A stretch of 7,239 nucleotides of DNA, taken from the NCBI GenBank assembly GCA_019237515.1, contig JAFAGX010000438.1, positions 1 through 7,239 of the forward strand, in the 5' to 3' direction. Made by a program: the position numbers and the translations under genes. How positions within the stretch are numbered: position 1 is the first letter of the stretch; the number at the start of each line of letters is the position of its first letter. Positions 1 to 6,755 of the stretch are shown here, piece by piece. The stretch comes from Acidobacteriaceae bacterium (GTDB taxonomy: Bacteria > Acidobacteriota > Terriglobia > Terriglobales > SbA1). The notes under the pieces are model-generated. The model was not told the DNA's origin, did not search any database, and worked only from the letters and a program-made list of their open reading frames with translations.

Positions 1-527
1 ATGATGTTGCGAAGAGTGATGGGCTTGCCAAACGCCGGGGGGATTTTGAAATCCAGATAGTCGTTGACGTCGCGATCCAGATCGAGTTTGCCTTGCTCGA
101 CTTGCTGCATGATGGACGTCCAGTTGAACAGCTTCGAAATCGAGCCGGGACGGAAGAGAGTCGCCTCCGGCGAAACCGGGATTCGCTTTTCTACATTGGA
201 GAAGCCATAGCCTTTGGCAAAGAAGGTCTTGCCATCCTTGACCACAGAGATCACCGTCCCCGCGATGTCCTCTCGCGCGATCTGTAGTGGAACCAGTCCA
301 TCCAGAAAAGCCTCCAAATCACTTTGCGTGAGGTCATGGCTATCGGATAGTTTTTCTTCGGTTCCTTTCGCAGGGGTTTCATTCTTTGGCGCGAGCGGAT
401 TCGTTTTAGCTTTTTGCGCCACCCCGATGGGCACCAGCAGTGTAAAAACAAGAGCACCACATAACCGCCGCTGCAAACTGAATCGCTGGCGGGATGAATT
501 GCAATTCACGTTTTCGCGGTCTCGCAT
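1..527 (-). CDS. Exported S12-type serine hydrolase (beta-lactamase fold), 3' end beyond window
   Basis: This is the N-terminal 175 codons of a gene that continues past the left edge. The ATG is at 527-525. A hydrophobic stretch at about residues 22-37 after an Arg-rich start, ending G-V-A before Gln38, looks like a signal peptide, so the enzyme should act outside the cytoplasm. The nucleophile motif SxxK is present as S129-I-S-K132 in the context FRPGSISK. The later YxN and HxG motifs would lie outside the window. Residues 75-175 are about 68% identical by hand count to the upstream gene at 542-2521, so this is its tandem paralogue and may also carry a C-terminal membrane domain, which cannot be seen. 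The start lies 14 bp after the upstream stop, behind an AGGAG, which supports co-transcription. Substrate is unknown: D,D-peptidase, esterase or amide hydrolase are all possible, and a true antibiotic-resistance beta-lactamase is less likely. Confidence 0.9.
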   Translation of the reverse strand, partial: MRDRENVNCNSSRQRFSLQRRLCGALVFTLLVPIGVAQKAKTNPLAPKNETPAKGTEEKLSDSHDLTQSDLEAFLDGLVPLQIAREDIAGTVISVVKDGKTFFAKGYGFSNVEKRIPVSPEATLFRPGSISKLFNWTSIMQQVEQGKLDLDRDVNDYLDFKIPPAFGKPITLRNI

Positions 528-538
528 GACGTCTCGCA

Positions 539-545
539 CTCCTAA
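539..545 (-). promoter_or_regulatory. Ribosome binding site of the downstream paralogue
   Basis: On the minus strand TTAGGAG spans the TAG stop codon of the 659-residue gene and lies 11 nt before the ATG at 527. The spacing is slightly long but usable. The overlap with the stop suggests translation of the second hydrolase is linked to termination of the first. Confidence 0.55.
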
Positions 546-2521
546 TACTTGAGGCTGCCCTGGACAATCCTGCTCACAGCGACGAACCATAGAAAAATCG
601 CCGATGCCAGAACCAAACTGGCAGTGTAGAGCGTGCTCCAAAATCCCGGCGCGCCCCGCCATAGACGATAACTGCTATAGATCATGCCGAGGGCTGCAAG
701 AATGCCGATAACGAAGATCACTTGAATAATGCGGATCAAAAAGTCGAATGGGTCACTAAACCCGTTCAGGTTAGAGAACCCGTACGCAACAAATGCAGCG
801 AAAGCCAACAAGGCGGCGAGTTCGACTGCACATGAGATCTTCACCAATACGCGAAGCCTGCGTTCGGTTGAAGTTAATGTGAGCGGATGCTTGTAATGAC
901 GGCGCACCAGGGCTGCAATGGGCCAAAACAGCAGTGTAAGGGCAAAAATCAAAGCAGCGAACCCCAGAGCAAAAAGGACAACCGTCTTGTTTTCCGTCCA
1001 GCCAACTCGCTGCTGAATTTCGATCGGATCTTCGGTGATCATCTGCAGATTGCCGGATGCATCGGGCTTGAAGACCAGCAACTGCTGGCCATTTACTTCG
1101 CGGAATTGCCCGTTGCCGATGGCACGCCATTTCTTTGGCTGTCCCGCAAAATCCTTCATGACATCGACCTGAATCGTGCCGTCGGCATTCTGTGACACCG
1201 AAGGTTCGGCCAAAACCCACCACAGTGATCGCAGAATTGTTGTCTGGGCGCGACGACTGGAGAGGTATTTACCCGCAACGGAATCGTTGGTCTGCGGCGG
1301 ATCGGTTTGGAAACCTGCGGCGACCGGGAAATAGCGGTCGAGGAATTTCTCCCATAGGGCTGTGCGCGGGTCGAGGTCGCCTTTTCCTGAACTGTTATAG
1401 GAAACAAAGAATCCGACGTCCTTGTCCAGGAGCAAGTGCATGTCGCTGTGCATGTAATTCAGATCGCCGCCGTGGCCGACGATCTGCAGCCCGTTGCGAT
1501 TTTCCTGGTAGAAACCGAGCGCCATCCCGTTCACTGCGGAGTCCATCGCAAAATGACGTGTGTGCATCGTCTGCGCGGTCTGTTCCTGCAGGATGCGGAT
1601 GTCGCCGTATTTCCCATTGTGCAAATGCGCGATCATGAACGGAGCCATATCGGTCCCAGTGATGGAGAGGCTCCCGTCGGGCGCCGGAACCGGAACCACG
1701 AGTTCGAACGGCTTCGGATCATCTGAGGCTACCTCGTAGCCATTCGACATCATCGGCTTCAGGGAGTCAGGCAGAGGCTCCATGAAAGTTCCATGCGTAA
1801 TCCCCAGAGGTTTGAAAATGTTTTTCTGAATGTAGTCTTCAAAAGGAAGTCCAGACGCCCGCTGAACGATATATCCGGCAAGATCTGCACCGTAATTCGA
1901 ATATGCCGGAATCGTGCCGGGAGCAAAAATCTCATTCGGCCGATGCGCAATTACAAACGGCTGCAATTGAGGCAGTTGGTCAGGGCGGTCGACCAGCAGG
2001 TCTTTGATGACTTCTTCAAACCCAGGAGTGTGCGTCATGAGGTTACGCACAGTTACAGGGCGCCCAAACGTGTGTGGAATCTGGAAGTCTAAATAGTCGT
2101 TAACGTCCGAATCCAGATTGATCTTTCCCTGCTCGACCAGTTGCATAATTGCGGTCCAGGTAAAGGTCTTTGAAATCGAACCGGGGCGGAACAGGGTACC
2201 TTCAGGGGATACCGGAACTCTTTTCTTCACATCGGCGAAGCCGTAACCGCGGCTGAACAGAATGCTTCCGTTTTTCACGATGACGACAACGGCGCCGGCT
2301 ATGTCTTCGCGTTTTAACTGCTGCGGAACTAGCCCATCCAGGAAGGCGCCGACGTCCGCAGCGGTCATCTCGGGCGCGGACTGCTGCGACGCAGGTGCAG
2401 GCTCAGAACTCTTGACCTGCGGTGCTGGTTGGGGCACCTGGGACCACGACCCGATACAGAAAGCTATGACCGCGGAGAAAGCGACCAGAGGACGGGAAGG
2501 GAAACTCGAACCAGAGTTCAT
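542..2521 (-). CDS. Serine hydrolase (beta-lactamase / PBP4*-like, S12 type) with C-terminal four-helix membrane domain
   Basis: A 659-residue complete gene. Residues 11-27 form an N-terminal hydrophobic export segment, followed by a Pro/Gln/Ser-rich linker to about residue 50. The catalytic domain covers about residues 52-400, with all three family motifs: S115-I-S-K118 (nucleophile Ser and Lys), Y207-S-N209 and H350-G-G352. Residues 405-500 form a small beta-rich region resembling the lipocalin/DUF3471-like tails of this family. The C-terminus then has about four hydrophobic helices (roughly 513-539, 560-581, 592-617, 627-653), which should anchor the enzyme in the cytoplasmic membrane with the catalytic domain outside. 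The reaction is probably acyl-serine hydrolysis of D-amino-acid peptides, amides or esters; the substrate is not readable from sequence. No convincing Shine-Dalgarno precedes the ATG, but this start gives a clean export signal. It is first of a leftward pair with its paralogue at 1-527, and divergent from the plus-strand hydrolases. Confidence 0.95.
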   Translation of the reverse strand: MNSGSSFPSRPLVAFSAVIAFCIGSWSQVPQPAPQVKSSEPAPASQQSAPEMTAADVGAFLDGLVPQQLKREDIAGAVVVIVKNGSILFSRGYGFADVKKRVPVSPEGTLFRPGSISKTFTWTAIMQLVEQGKINLDSDVNDYLDFQIPHTFGRPVTVRNLMTHTPGFEEVIKDLLVDRPDQLPQLQPFVIAHRPNEIFAPGTIPAYSNYGADLAGYIVQRASGLPFEDYIQKNIFKPLGITHGTFMEPLPDSLKPMMSNGYEVASDDPKPFELVVPVPAPDGSLSITGTDMAPFMIAHLHNGKYGDIRILQEQTAQTMHTRHFAMDSAVNGMALGFYQENRNGLQIVGHGGDLNYMHSDMHLLLDKDVGFFVSYNSSGKGDLDPRTALWEKFLDRYFPVAAGFQTDPPQTNDSVAGKYLSSRRAQTTILRSLWWVLAEPSVSQNADGTIQVDVMKDFAGQPKKWRAIGNGQFREVNGQQLLVFKPDASGNLQMITEDPIEIQQRVGWTENKTVVLFALGFAALIFALTLLFWPIAALVRRHYKHPLTLTSTERRLRVLVKISCAVELAALLAFAAFVAYGFSNLNGFSDPFDFLIRIIQVIFVIGILAALGMIYSSYRLWRGAPGFWSTLYTASLVLASAIFLWFVAVSRIVQGSLKY

Positions 2522-2559
2522 GATTTGCGGGCCGTGCCGGATGCCTGACTTTCGGCGGT

Positions 2560-2580
2560 ACTAGCTGTACACCACATAGT
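2560..2580. promoter_or_regulatory. Possible operator: imperfect 21-bp dyad
   Basis: The sequence has the symmetric form ACTA-NN-TG-N5-CA-NN-TAGT, with six of ten arm positions matching. It covers the -10 element and much of the spacer of the leftward promoter candidate, a position suited to repression. The TA/TAGT-rich half-sites recall operators of winged-helix repressors of the BlaI/MecI and PadR types, but no regulator gene is present, so the binding family is a guess. A dyad this weak could be chance. Confidence 0.3.
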
Positions 2581-2592
2581 GCATAATGTCAA
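2564..2592 (-). promoter_or_regulatory. Candidate sigma-70 promoter for the leftward hydrolase pair
   Basis: On the minus strand a perfect TTGACA (2592-2587) is followed after 17 bp by TACAGC (2569-2564), which matches TATAAT at only three positions, including the important first T-A. It would start transcription about 35-40 nt before the ATG at 2521. The strong -35 and weak -10 are typical of a regulated promoter, and the candidate operator overlaps the spacer and -10. Confidence 0.4.
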
Positions 2593-2619
2593 TTAAGAAC
2601 ATCATTTGTTGCTTTTTGA

Positions 2620-2648
2620 TTGACAAACCCACAGCCTGCACCTAAAAG
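2620..2648 (+). promoter_or_regulatory. Candidate sigma-70 promoter for the rightward operon
   Basis: A perfect TTGACA at 2620-2625 is followed, with the optimal 17-bp spacer, by TAAAAG at 2643-2648 (four of six matches to TATAAT). Transcription would start near 2655. That would put the ATG at 2663 only about 8 nt into the message, while the ATG at 2705 would have a normal leader of about 50 nt. The promoter is therefore one reason to prefer the later start. Confidence 0.5.
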
Positions 2649-2704
2649 AATGGCTTGAGCGCATGCAATCTGGATTCTGGGTTCGGCCCCCGCTCGACAT
2701 GATA

Positions 2705-4273
2705 ATGCGTAACAAAACGTATCAACATTCTTTTGTTGTGCTCTTGCTGGCCGCACTGGCAATCTTCTCTCCGCTCGGCGCTCCAGGCCAGCAGCGACAA
2801 TCGCCTTCCGCTGTCCTCGAGAACCTCGATCAATTCGTATCCGCGCAGATGCAGCAATGGAAAGTGCCGGGACTGGCAATCGCGGTCGTACAGAATGGCC
2901 AGGTCATATACTCACACGGCTTTGGCGTGCGCGATGTTAAGGGCAATCTGCCAGTAACCACAAAAACCATCTTCGCTATCGGCTCGATCTCCAAATCCTT
3001 CACTGCACTCTCGATGGGCAGGTTGAACGATGAAGGAAAGCTGGACTGGGACAAGCCGGTGCGGCAGTATCTTCCTGAATTTCAGATGTACGATCCGGTG
3101 GCAAGCGAGCGCATGACCCCGCGCGATCTGATCTCACACCGCGTCGGCATGGCCGGCCACGACCTGGTCTGGTACAGTTCGGATTTCAGTCGAGAGGATT
3201 TGGTGCGGCGGTTGCGCTTTCTTCAGTCCAACCACGATTTCCGCAGTGGATATCACTACAACAATATGCTGGTGATGACCGCTGGCTACCTGGTTGGGAA
3301 GGTCTCCGGGCAGGGTTGGGAAGATTTTATTCAGCAGCGAATCTTCGATCCCCTGCAGATGAAATCCAGCAACTTCTCAGTCTCCGATAGTCAGAAGAGT
3401 TCGGATTTTGCGCATCCCTATCACAAAGATGAGCACAGCGGAGCGGTCTCAGAAATTCCTTTTCATCCTGTCAATTCGATCGGACCCGCAGGTTCCATAA
3501 ATTCAAATGTGGAGGACATGGCTCGCTACGCGATTTTTCAGCTGGGAAACGGCAAAGCAGGAGATCGCCAATTGGTTTCGGAAGCCAATCTGAAGCTGAA
3601 CCACACTCCGCAGGTTGCGATGCCGCAAGGTTTAATGCAGAAGGAAATTGGCCCGCGCAGTTACGCCATGGGATGGGTGATTTCCTCCTATCGCGGACAT
3701 CCGCTCTGGTGGCATAACGGCGGCATCGACGGTTTCTATGCGTTGTTGTCGCTGCTACCAGACGACAACGTCGGGGTGATCATTCTTACCAATCTGCTGG
3801 ATGACGATCCAGTGCCGGAAATCATCCAGTACCACATTTATGACCGATTGTTCGGAATGGATGCAATCGATTGGGCTAAACGCTACAAAGATCTTGAGGC
3901 AACGGAGAAGGCTGAAGAGGAGCAGGAGAACAAAAAAGAGCAGGCGGAGCGCAAACCCAACACCCATCCTTCTCATGATTTGAAAGATTACGCCGGACGC
4001 TACGAAAACCCTGGTTATGGTGTGATCACGATCCAGCCCAATGGGGATGGTTTCAACGGCACACTCAACCAACTCAGTTTCCCGCTGCGGCATTATGAGT
4101 ACGACATTTTCGAAGCTCCTTCGGGCTCAAGCGGATCGGTTGACATCGGCAAAATCAGATTCCTCACGAACATGAATGGGGAGATTGACGCGATTTCCGC
4201 TCCTTTTGAGCCGGAAGCGCCCGAGATTGTATTCAGTCGAGTAATAGAACCGAGCTCAGCCCAGCAAAAGTGA
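2705..4273 (+). CDS. Exported serine hydrolase (beta-lactamase fold) with DUF3471-like C-terminal domain
   Basis: Predicted 522 residues from the ATG at 2705. In-frame ATGs at 2663 and 2699 would add 14 or 2 residues. I prefer 2705 because it gives a textbook signal peptide: a short Lys/Arg-containing start, a hydrophobic core at residues 9-24, then a Gly/Ala/Gln-rich region. No clear Shine-Dalgarno settles it. The catalytic domain (about 30-385) has S94-I-S-K97, Y185-N-N187 and H337-N-G339, so all three active-site motifs are intact. A strongly charged Glu/Lys/Gln helix (about 390-420) links it to a beta-rich C-terminal domain (about 424-516) that opens with a DLKDYAGRYENP-type motif typical of DUF3471. 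This lipocalin-like tail is common on S12 hydrolases. There are no C-terminal membrane helices, so it is probably periplasmic or secreted. It is the first gene of the rightward operon, ending 7 bp before the next start. Substrate is unknown; D-amino-acid peptides or esters are plausible. Confidence 0.93.
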   Translation: MRNKTYQHSFVVLLLAALAIFSPLGAPGQQRQSPSAVLENLDQFVSAQMQQWKVPGLAIAVVQNGQVIYSHGFGVRDVKGNLPVTTKTIFAIGSISKSFTALSMGRLNDEGKLDWDKPVRQYLPEFQMYDPVASERMTPRDLISHRVGMAGHDLVWYSSDFSREDLVRRLRFLQSNHDFRSGYHYNNMLVMTAGYLVGKVSGQGWEDFIQQRIFDPLQMKSSNFSVSDSQKSSDFAHPYHKDEHSGAVSEIPFHPVNSIGPAGSINSNVEDMARYAIFQLGNGKAGDRQLVSEANLKLNHTPQVAMPQGLMQKEIGPRSYAMGWVISSYRGHPLWWHNGGIDGFYALLSLLPDDNVGVIILTNLLDDDPVPEIIQYHIYDRLFGMDAIDWAKRYKDLEATEKAEEEQENKKEQAERKPNTHPSHDLKDYAGRYENPGYGVITIQPNGDGFNGTLNQLSFPLRHYEYDIFEAPSGSSGSVDIGKIRFLTNMNGEIDAISAPFEPEAPEIVFSRVIEPSSAQQK

Positions 4274-4280
4274 TTGCTTC

Positions 4281-6755
4281 ATGAATGTAAACATCAGAAT
4301 TCAGCGGCTTCTGACGTCTGCAATCGTCGCTGCGTTTCTGCTCGGCTTCGCTGCAGCTGCAGAAGATCAACCCAACATACCTCCGCGACGTGACTACGCC
4401 TCTGTGGCAGCAGCCATCGAGCCAATGATTCGCTTCGAGATGGAGACCAAGCAGCTGCCCGCGTTCTCTATTGCGCTGGTGGAGGGGAATGATGTCGTAT
4501 GGGCCCAGGGATTCGGATATCAGGACCCCGAAAACAAGATTCCGGCGACGGCGCACACCGTGTATCGCGTGGGCTCGGTGTCAAAATTGTTTACTGACAT
4601 TGCCATCATGCAGATGGTCGAGTCTGGGAAGATCAATCTGGATGCGCCCGTTTCGCAATACATCTCGGATTTTCATCCAAAAAACCCATTTGATAAGCCA
4701 ATCACTTTGCGCGAGCTGATGTCGCACCGCTCGGGACTGCTCCGTGAGCCGCCGGTAGGCAACTACTTTGATCCGACTGAACCCAGCTTGGAAGCGACAG
4801 TCGGAAGCATGAACTCGACAGAACTGGTATATCCGCCGGGGACACACACCAAATATTCCAACGCCGGCATCGCGGTGGTTGGTTATGCGTTGCAGCAAAT
4901 GAACCACGAAGCATTTCCTGATTATCTGAAGCGCGCGGTTTTGGTGCCAATGGGAATGAGCGAGAGCGCATTTTCGCCCGAGCCTGCCCTGATCCGCAAT
5001 CTTGCGAAGGCCTACATGTGGAGCTATGACGGCCTGAAATTTCCCGCGCCCACGTTCGAGCTTGGACTGGCGCCGGCCGGCTGTATGTACTCGACGGTCA
5101 CAGATCTCGCTCAGTTCCTGATGGTGCTGTTCAATGGAGGCCAGGCTGCGAAGGCGCAGGTGCTCAAGCGCGAGACTTTGGAGCAGATGTGGGTGCCACA
5201 GTTCAGCGGTCCGGCAGCGAAGAAAGGATACGGTTTAGGATTCGCCATTTCTGAACTGGATGGTCATCGAGTGGTCGGGCATGGAGGTGCGATTTACGGA
5301 TTTGCGACTGAGGTCGTCGGTATGCCCGACGAAAAACTCGGTGTGGTGACCGTCACCACCATGGACGCCTCAAATGCCGTGGTGAATGCAGTCGCGCGGC
5401 AGGCACTCGAAGCAATGTTGGCGAAGCGCGCCGGGAAAGCACTTCCAACCTTTGAGGCAACGCAGCCCGTTCCGATTGAACTGGCCCGGAAACTTGCCGG
5501 CCGGTACGGCGATGGCAAGGACACCATCGATCTAAACGAGCAAGAGGGAACAGTGGGCATGCTGCCGGCTAACGGAGGCTTCGAAACGCAACTTCGAAGT
5601 TTGGGAAACGCGCTAGTTCCAGATGGACGCCTGGATGTTGACCCGGGAACAAAAGTAGTTCCGAGTGATGATGGTCTTCGCGTTGGTGAAACGAGACTCA
5701 ATCGCATCCGATCGGCGCAGCCTGTCCCCGCATCCGCTTTCGACGGACTCATCGGCGAGTACGGATGGGATCACGACATTTTGTACGTGCTTGAGAAGGA
5801 CGGCAAGCTCAATGTCCTGATTGAGTGGTTCGAGTACGATCCGCTCGAACAGCAGTCAACCGATCTGTTCAAGTTTCCTGCGCACGGGCTGTATGACGGC
5901 GAGACCGCAAAATTCACGCGCGATGGGAGCGGGCGCGCAACCCAAGTCGCGATCGGCGCGGTCATATTCAAACGACGGCAGGAAATTGGAACCGGCCTCC
6001 AAGTCCACCCCGTCGAGTCAATAGCGGAGTTGAGGGAGCGCGCGCTCGCAGCGAAGCCGCCGGAAGAAAACAAATCATATCGCGCTGCCGATCTGGTGGA
6101 TCTTACGACGGTTGTCCCCAACGTAAAGCTCGATATCCGTTATGCCACGGCAAACAATTTTCTAGGAGCGCCGGTCTACGAACGGGGCAAGGCTTTCCTG
6201 CAGCGTCCGGCAGCGGAGGCGCTGGCGCGGGCCGCGCAACAACTGCAAACACTCGGATATGGCTTTCTGGTCCACGACGCGTACCGTCCCTGGTATGTAA
6301 CGAAAATTTTCTGGGATGCCACCCCTGCTGACAAGAAGATCTTCGTCGCCGATCCGAACGAAGGCTCGCGTCACAACCGAGGCTGCGCGGTCGATCTGAC
6401 ACTTTATGACCTGAAGACCGGAACAGAGCTAGCCATGACCGGCGGCTACGATGAAATGTCGGAGCGTTCGTATGCCTCCTATCCGGGCGGCACGTCCTTG
6501 CAGCGGTTTGACCGGGCGCTGCTGCGAAGGGTTTTAGAGGAAGAAGGCTTCGCCGTTTATCAGTACGAGTGGTGGCATTTCGATTACAGGGACTGGCAGC
6601 AGTATCCAATCTTGAATTTGACCTTCGAGCAGTTATCGGATTCCCGCAGCCAAAGTAAATTCAACCGGCCAGACTCGGTTTCCGACACCGACCCCTCATT
6701 GCTGGCTGCTGGAACGCAGCAACGCAAAGTTAGTTGGAGTTCTTATGATTATTGA
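4281..6755 (+). CDS. Exported bifunctional fusion: S12-type serine hydrolase + VanX-type D-Ala-D-Ala dipeptidase
   Basis: An 824-residue protein with two predicted catalytic domains. A signal peptide with an Ala-rich cleavage region at residues 24-27 implies export. The serine hydrolase domain (about 38-385) has S99-V-S-K102, Y192-S-N194 and H334-G-G336. Residues 395-570 hold two beta-rich repeats, starting near L401 and F487, that resemble family tail domains. Residues 600-786 are a VanX/DdpX-like metallopeptidase (family M15D), which hydrolyses the dipeptide D-Ala-D-Ala. Its key residues are visible: R669 in DAYRPW (VanX Arg71), zinc ligands H698 and D705 in SRHNRGCAVD, the base E763 and third ligand H766 in EWWH. 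A polar tail of about 38 residues (787-824) extends beyond the usual VanX end. The gene starts 7 bp after the preceding stop with a poor ribosome site, suggesting coupled translation, and its end overlaps the racemase-type gene by 11 bp. Cytoplasmic VanX serves vancomycin resistance, but export and the fusion here point to peptide scavenging or wall turnover (inference). Confidence 0.95.
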   Translation: MNVNIRIQRLLTSAIVAAFLLGFAAAAEDQPNIPPRRDYASVAAAIEPMIRFEMETKQLPAFSIALVEGNDVVWAQGFGYQDPENKIPATAHTVYRVGSVSKLFTDIAIMQMVESGKINLDAPVSQYISDFHPKNPFDKPITLRELMSHRSGLLREPPVGNYFDPTEPSLEATVGSMNSTELVYPPGTHTKYSNAGIAVVGYALQQMNHEAFPDYLKRAVLVPMGMSESAFSPEPALIRNLAKAYMWSYDGLKFPAPTFELGLAPAGCMYSTVTDLAQFLMVLFNGGQAAKAQVLKRETLEQMWVPQFSGPAAKKGYGLGFAISELDGHRVVGHGGAIYGFATEVVGMPDEKLGVVTVTTMDASNAVVNAVARQALEAMLAKRAGKALPTFEATQPVPIELARKLAGRYGDGKDTIDLNEQEGTVGMLPANGGFETQLRSLGNALVPDGRLDVDPGTKVVPSDDGLRVGETRLNRIRSAQPVPASAFDGLIGEYGWDHDILYVLEKDGKLNVLIEWFEYDPLEQQSTDLFKFPAHGLYDGETAKFTRDGSGRATQVAIGAVIFKRRQEIGTGLQVHPVESIAELRERALAAKPPEENKSYRAADLVDLTTVVPNVKLDIRYATANNFLGAPVYERGKAFLQRPAAEALARAAQQLQTLGYGFLVHDAYRPWYVTKIFWDATPADKKIFVADPNEGSRHNRGCAVDLTLYDLKTGTELAMTGGYDEMSERSYASYPGGTSLQRFDRALLRRVLEEEGFAVYQYEWWHFDYRDWQQYPILNLTFEQLSDSRSQSKFNRPDSVSDTDPSLLAAGTQQRKVSWSSYDY
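6076..6640 (+). other. VanX/DdpX-type D-Ala-D-Ala dipeptidase domain (M15D) within the fusion
   Basis: This marks the C-terminal metallopeptidase domain of the 824-residue protein, residues about 599-786. It is close to full VanX size (VanX is about 200 residues) and keeps the SxHxxGxAxD and ExxWH zinc-binding signatures plus the substrate-site arginine, so it should be catalytically active. Domain limits are approximate. Confidence 0.9.
6736..6739 (+). promoter_or_regulatory. Ribosome binding site of the racemase-type gene
   Basis: GGAG, preceded by TT, lies 5 nt before the ATG at 6745, inside the 3' end of the fusion gene. It fixes this ATG as the start and gives the enolase-superfamily gene its own efficient initiation despite the overlap. 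Confidence 0.65.

Larger units (their letters stand above)
2522..2704. other. Divergent intergenic regulatory region
   Basis: This 183-bp AT-richer gap separates the leftward and rightward hydrolase units. It contains a promoter candidate in each direction and an imperfect dyad over the leftward promoter. No RNA gene, terminator hairpin or regulator gene is visible in it. Whatever protein acts on the dyad must be encoded outside the window. Confidence 0.6.

Noticed and set aside
1192..1638. Open 148-codon plus-strand frame opposite the 659-residue hydrolase
   Set aside because: Arg/Cys-rich composition typical of an antisense shadow; no domain, export signal or ribosome site.
542..2521. Classical class C beta-lactamase giving antibiotic resistance
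   Set aside because: The SxxK, YxN and HxG motifs are shared by many peptidases and esterases. HGG replaces the KTG typical of AmpC, and the membrane tail is not an AmpC trait.
4350..4361. Perfect 12-bp palindrome CTGCAGCTGCAG
   Set aside because: It encodes the Ala run at the signal-peptidase site of the fusion protein and is explained by alternating GCT/GCA alanine codons.
5294..5752. Open 152-codon frame on the minus strand inside the fusion gene, and similar long minus-strand frames at 6103-6609 and 771-1223
   Set aside because: They lie wholly inside well-supported genes, encode Ser/Arg/Pro-rich sequence with no motif, and follow from codon bias in the real frame.
4281..6755. A vancomycin-resistance (van) cluster
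   Set aside because: There is no VanH, VanA-type ligase or VanRS in the window, and the VanX domain is exported and fused, unlike resistance VanX, which is cytoplasmic.
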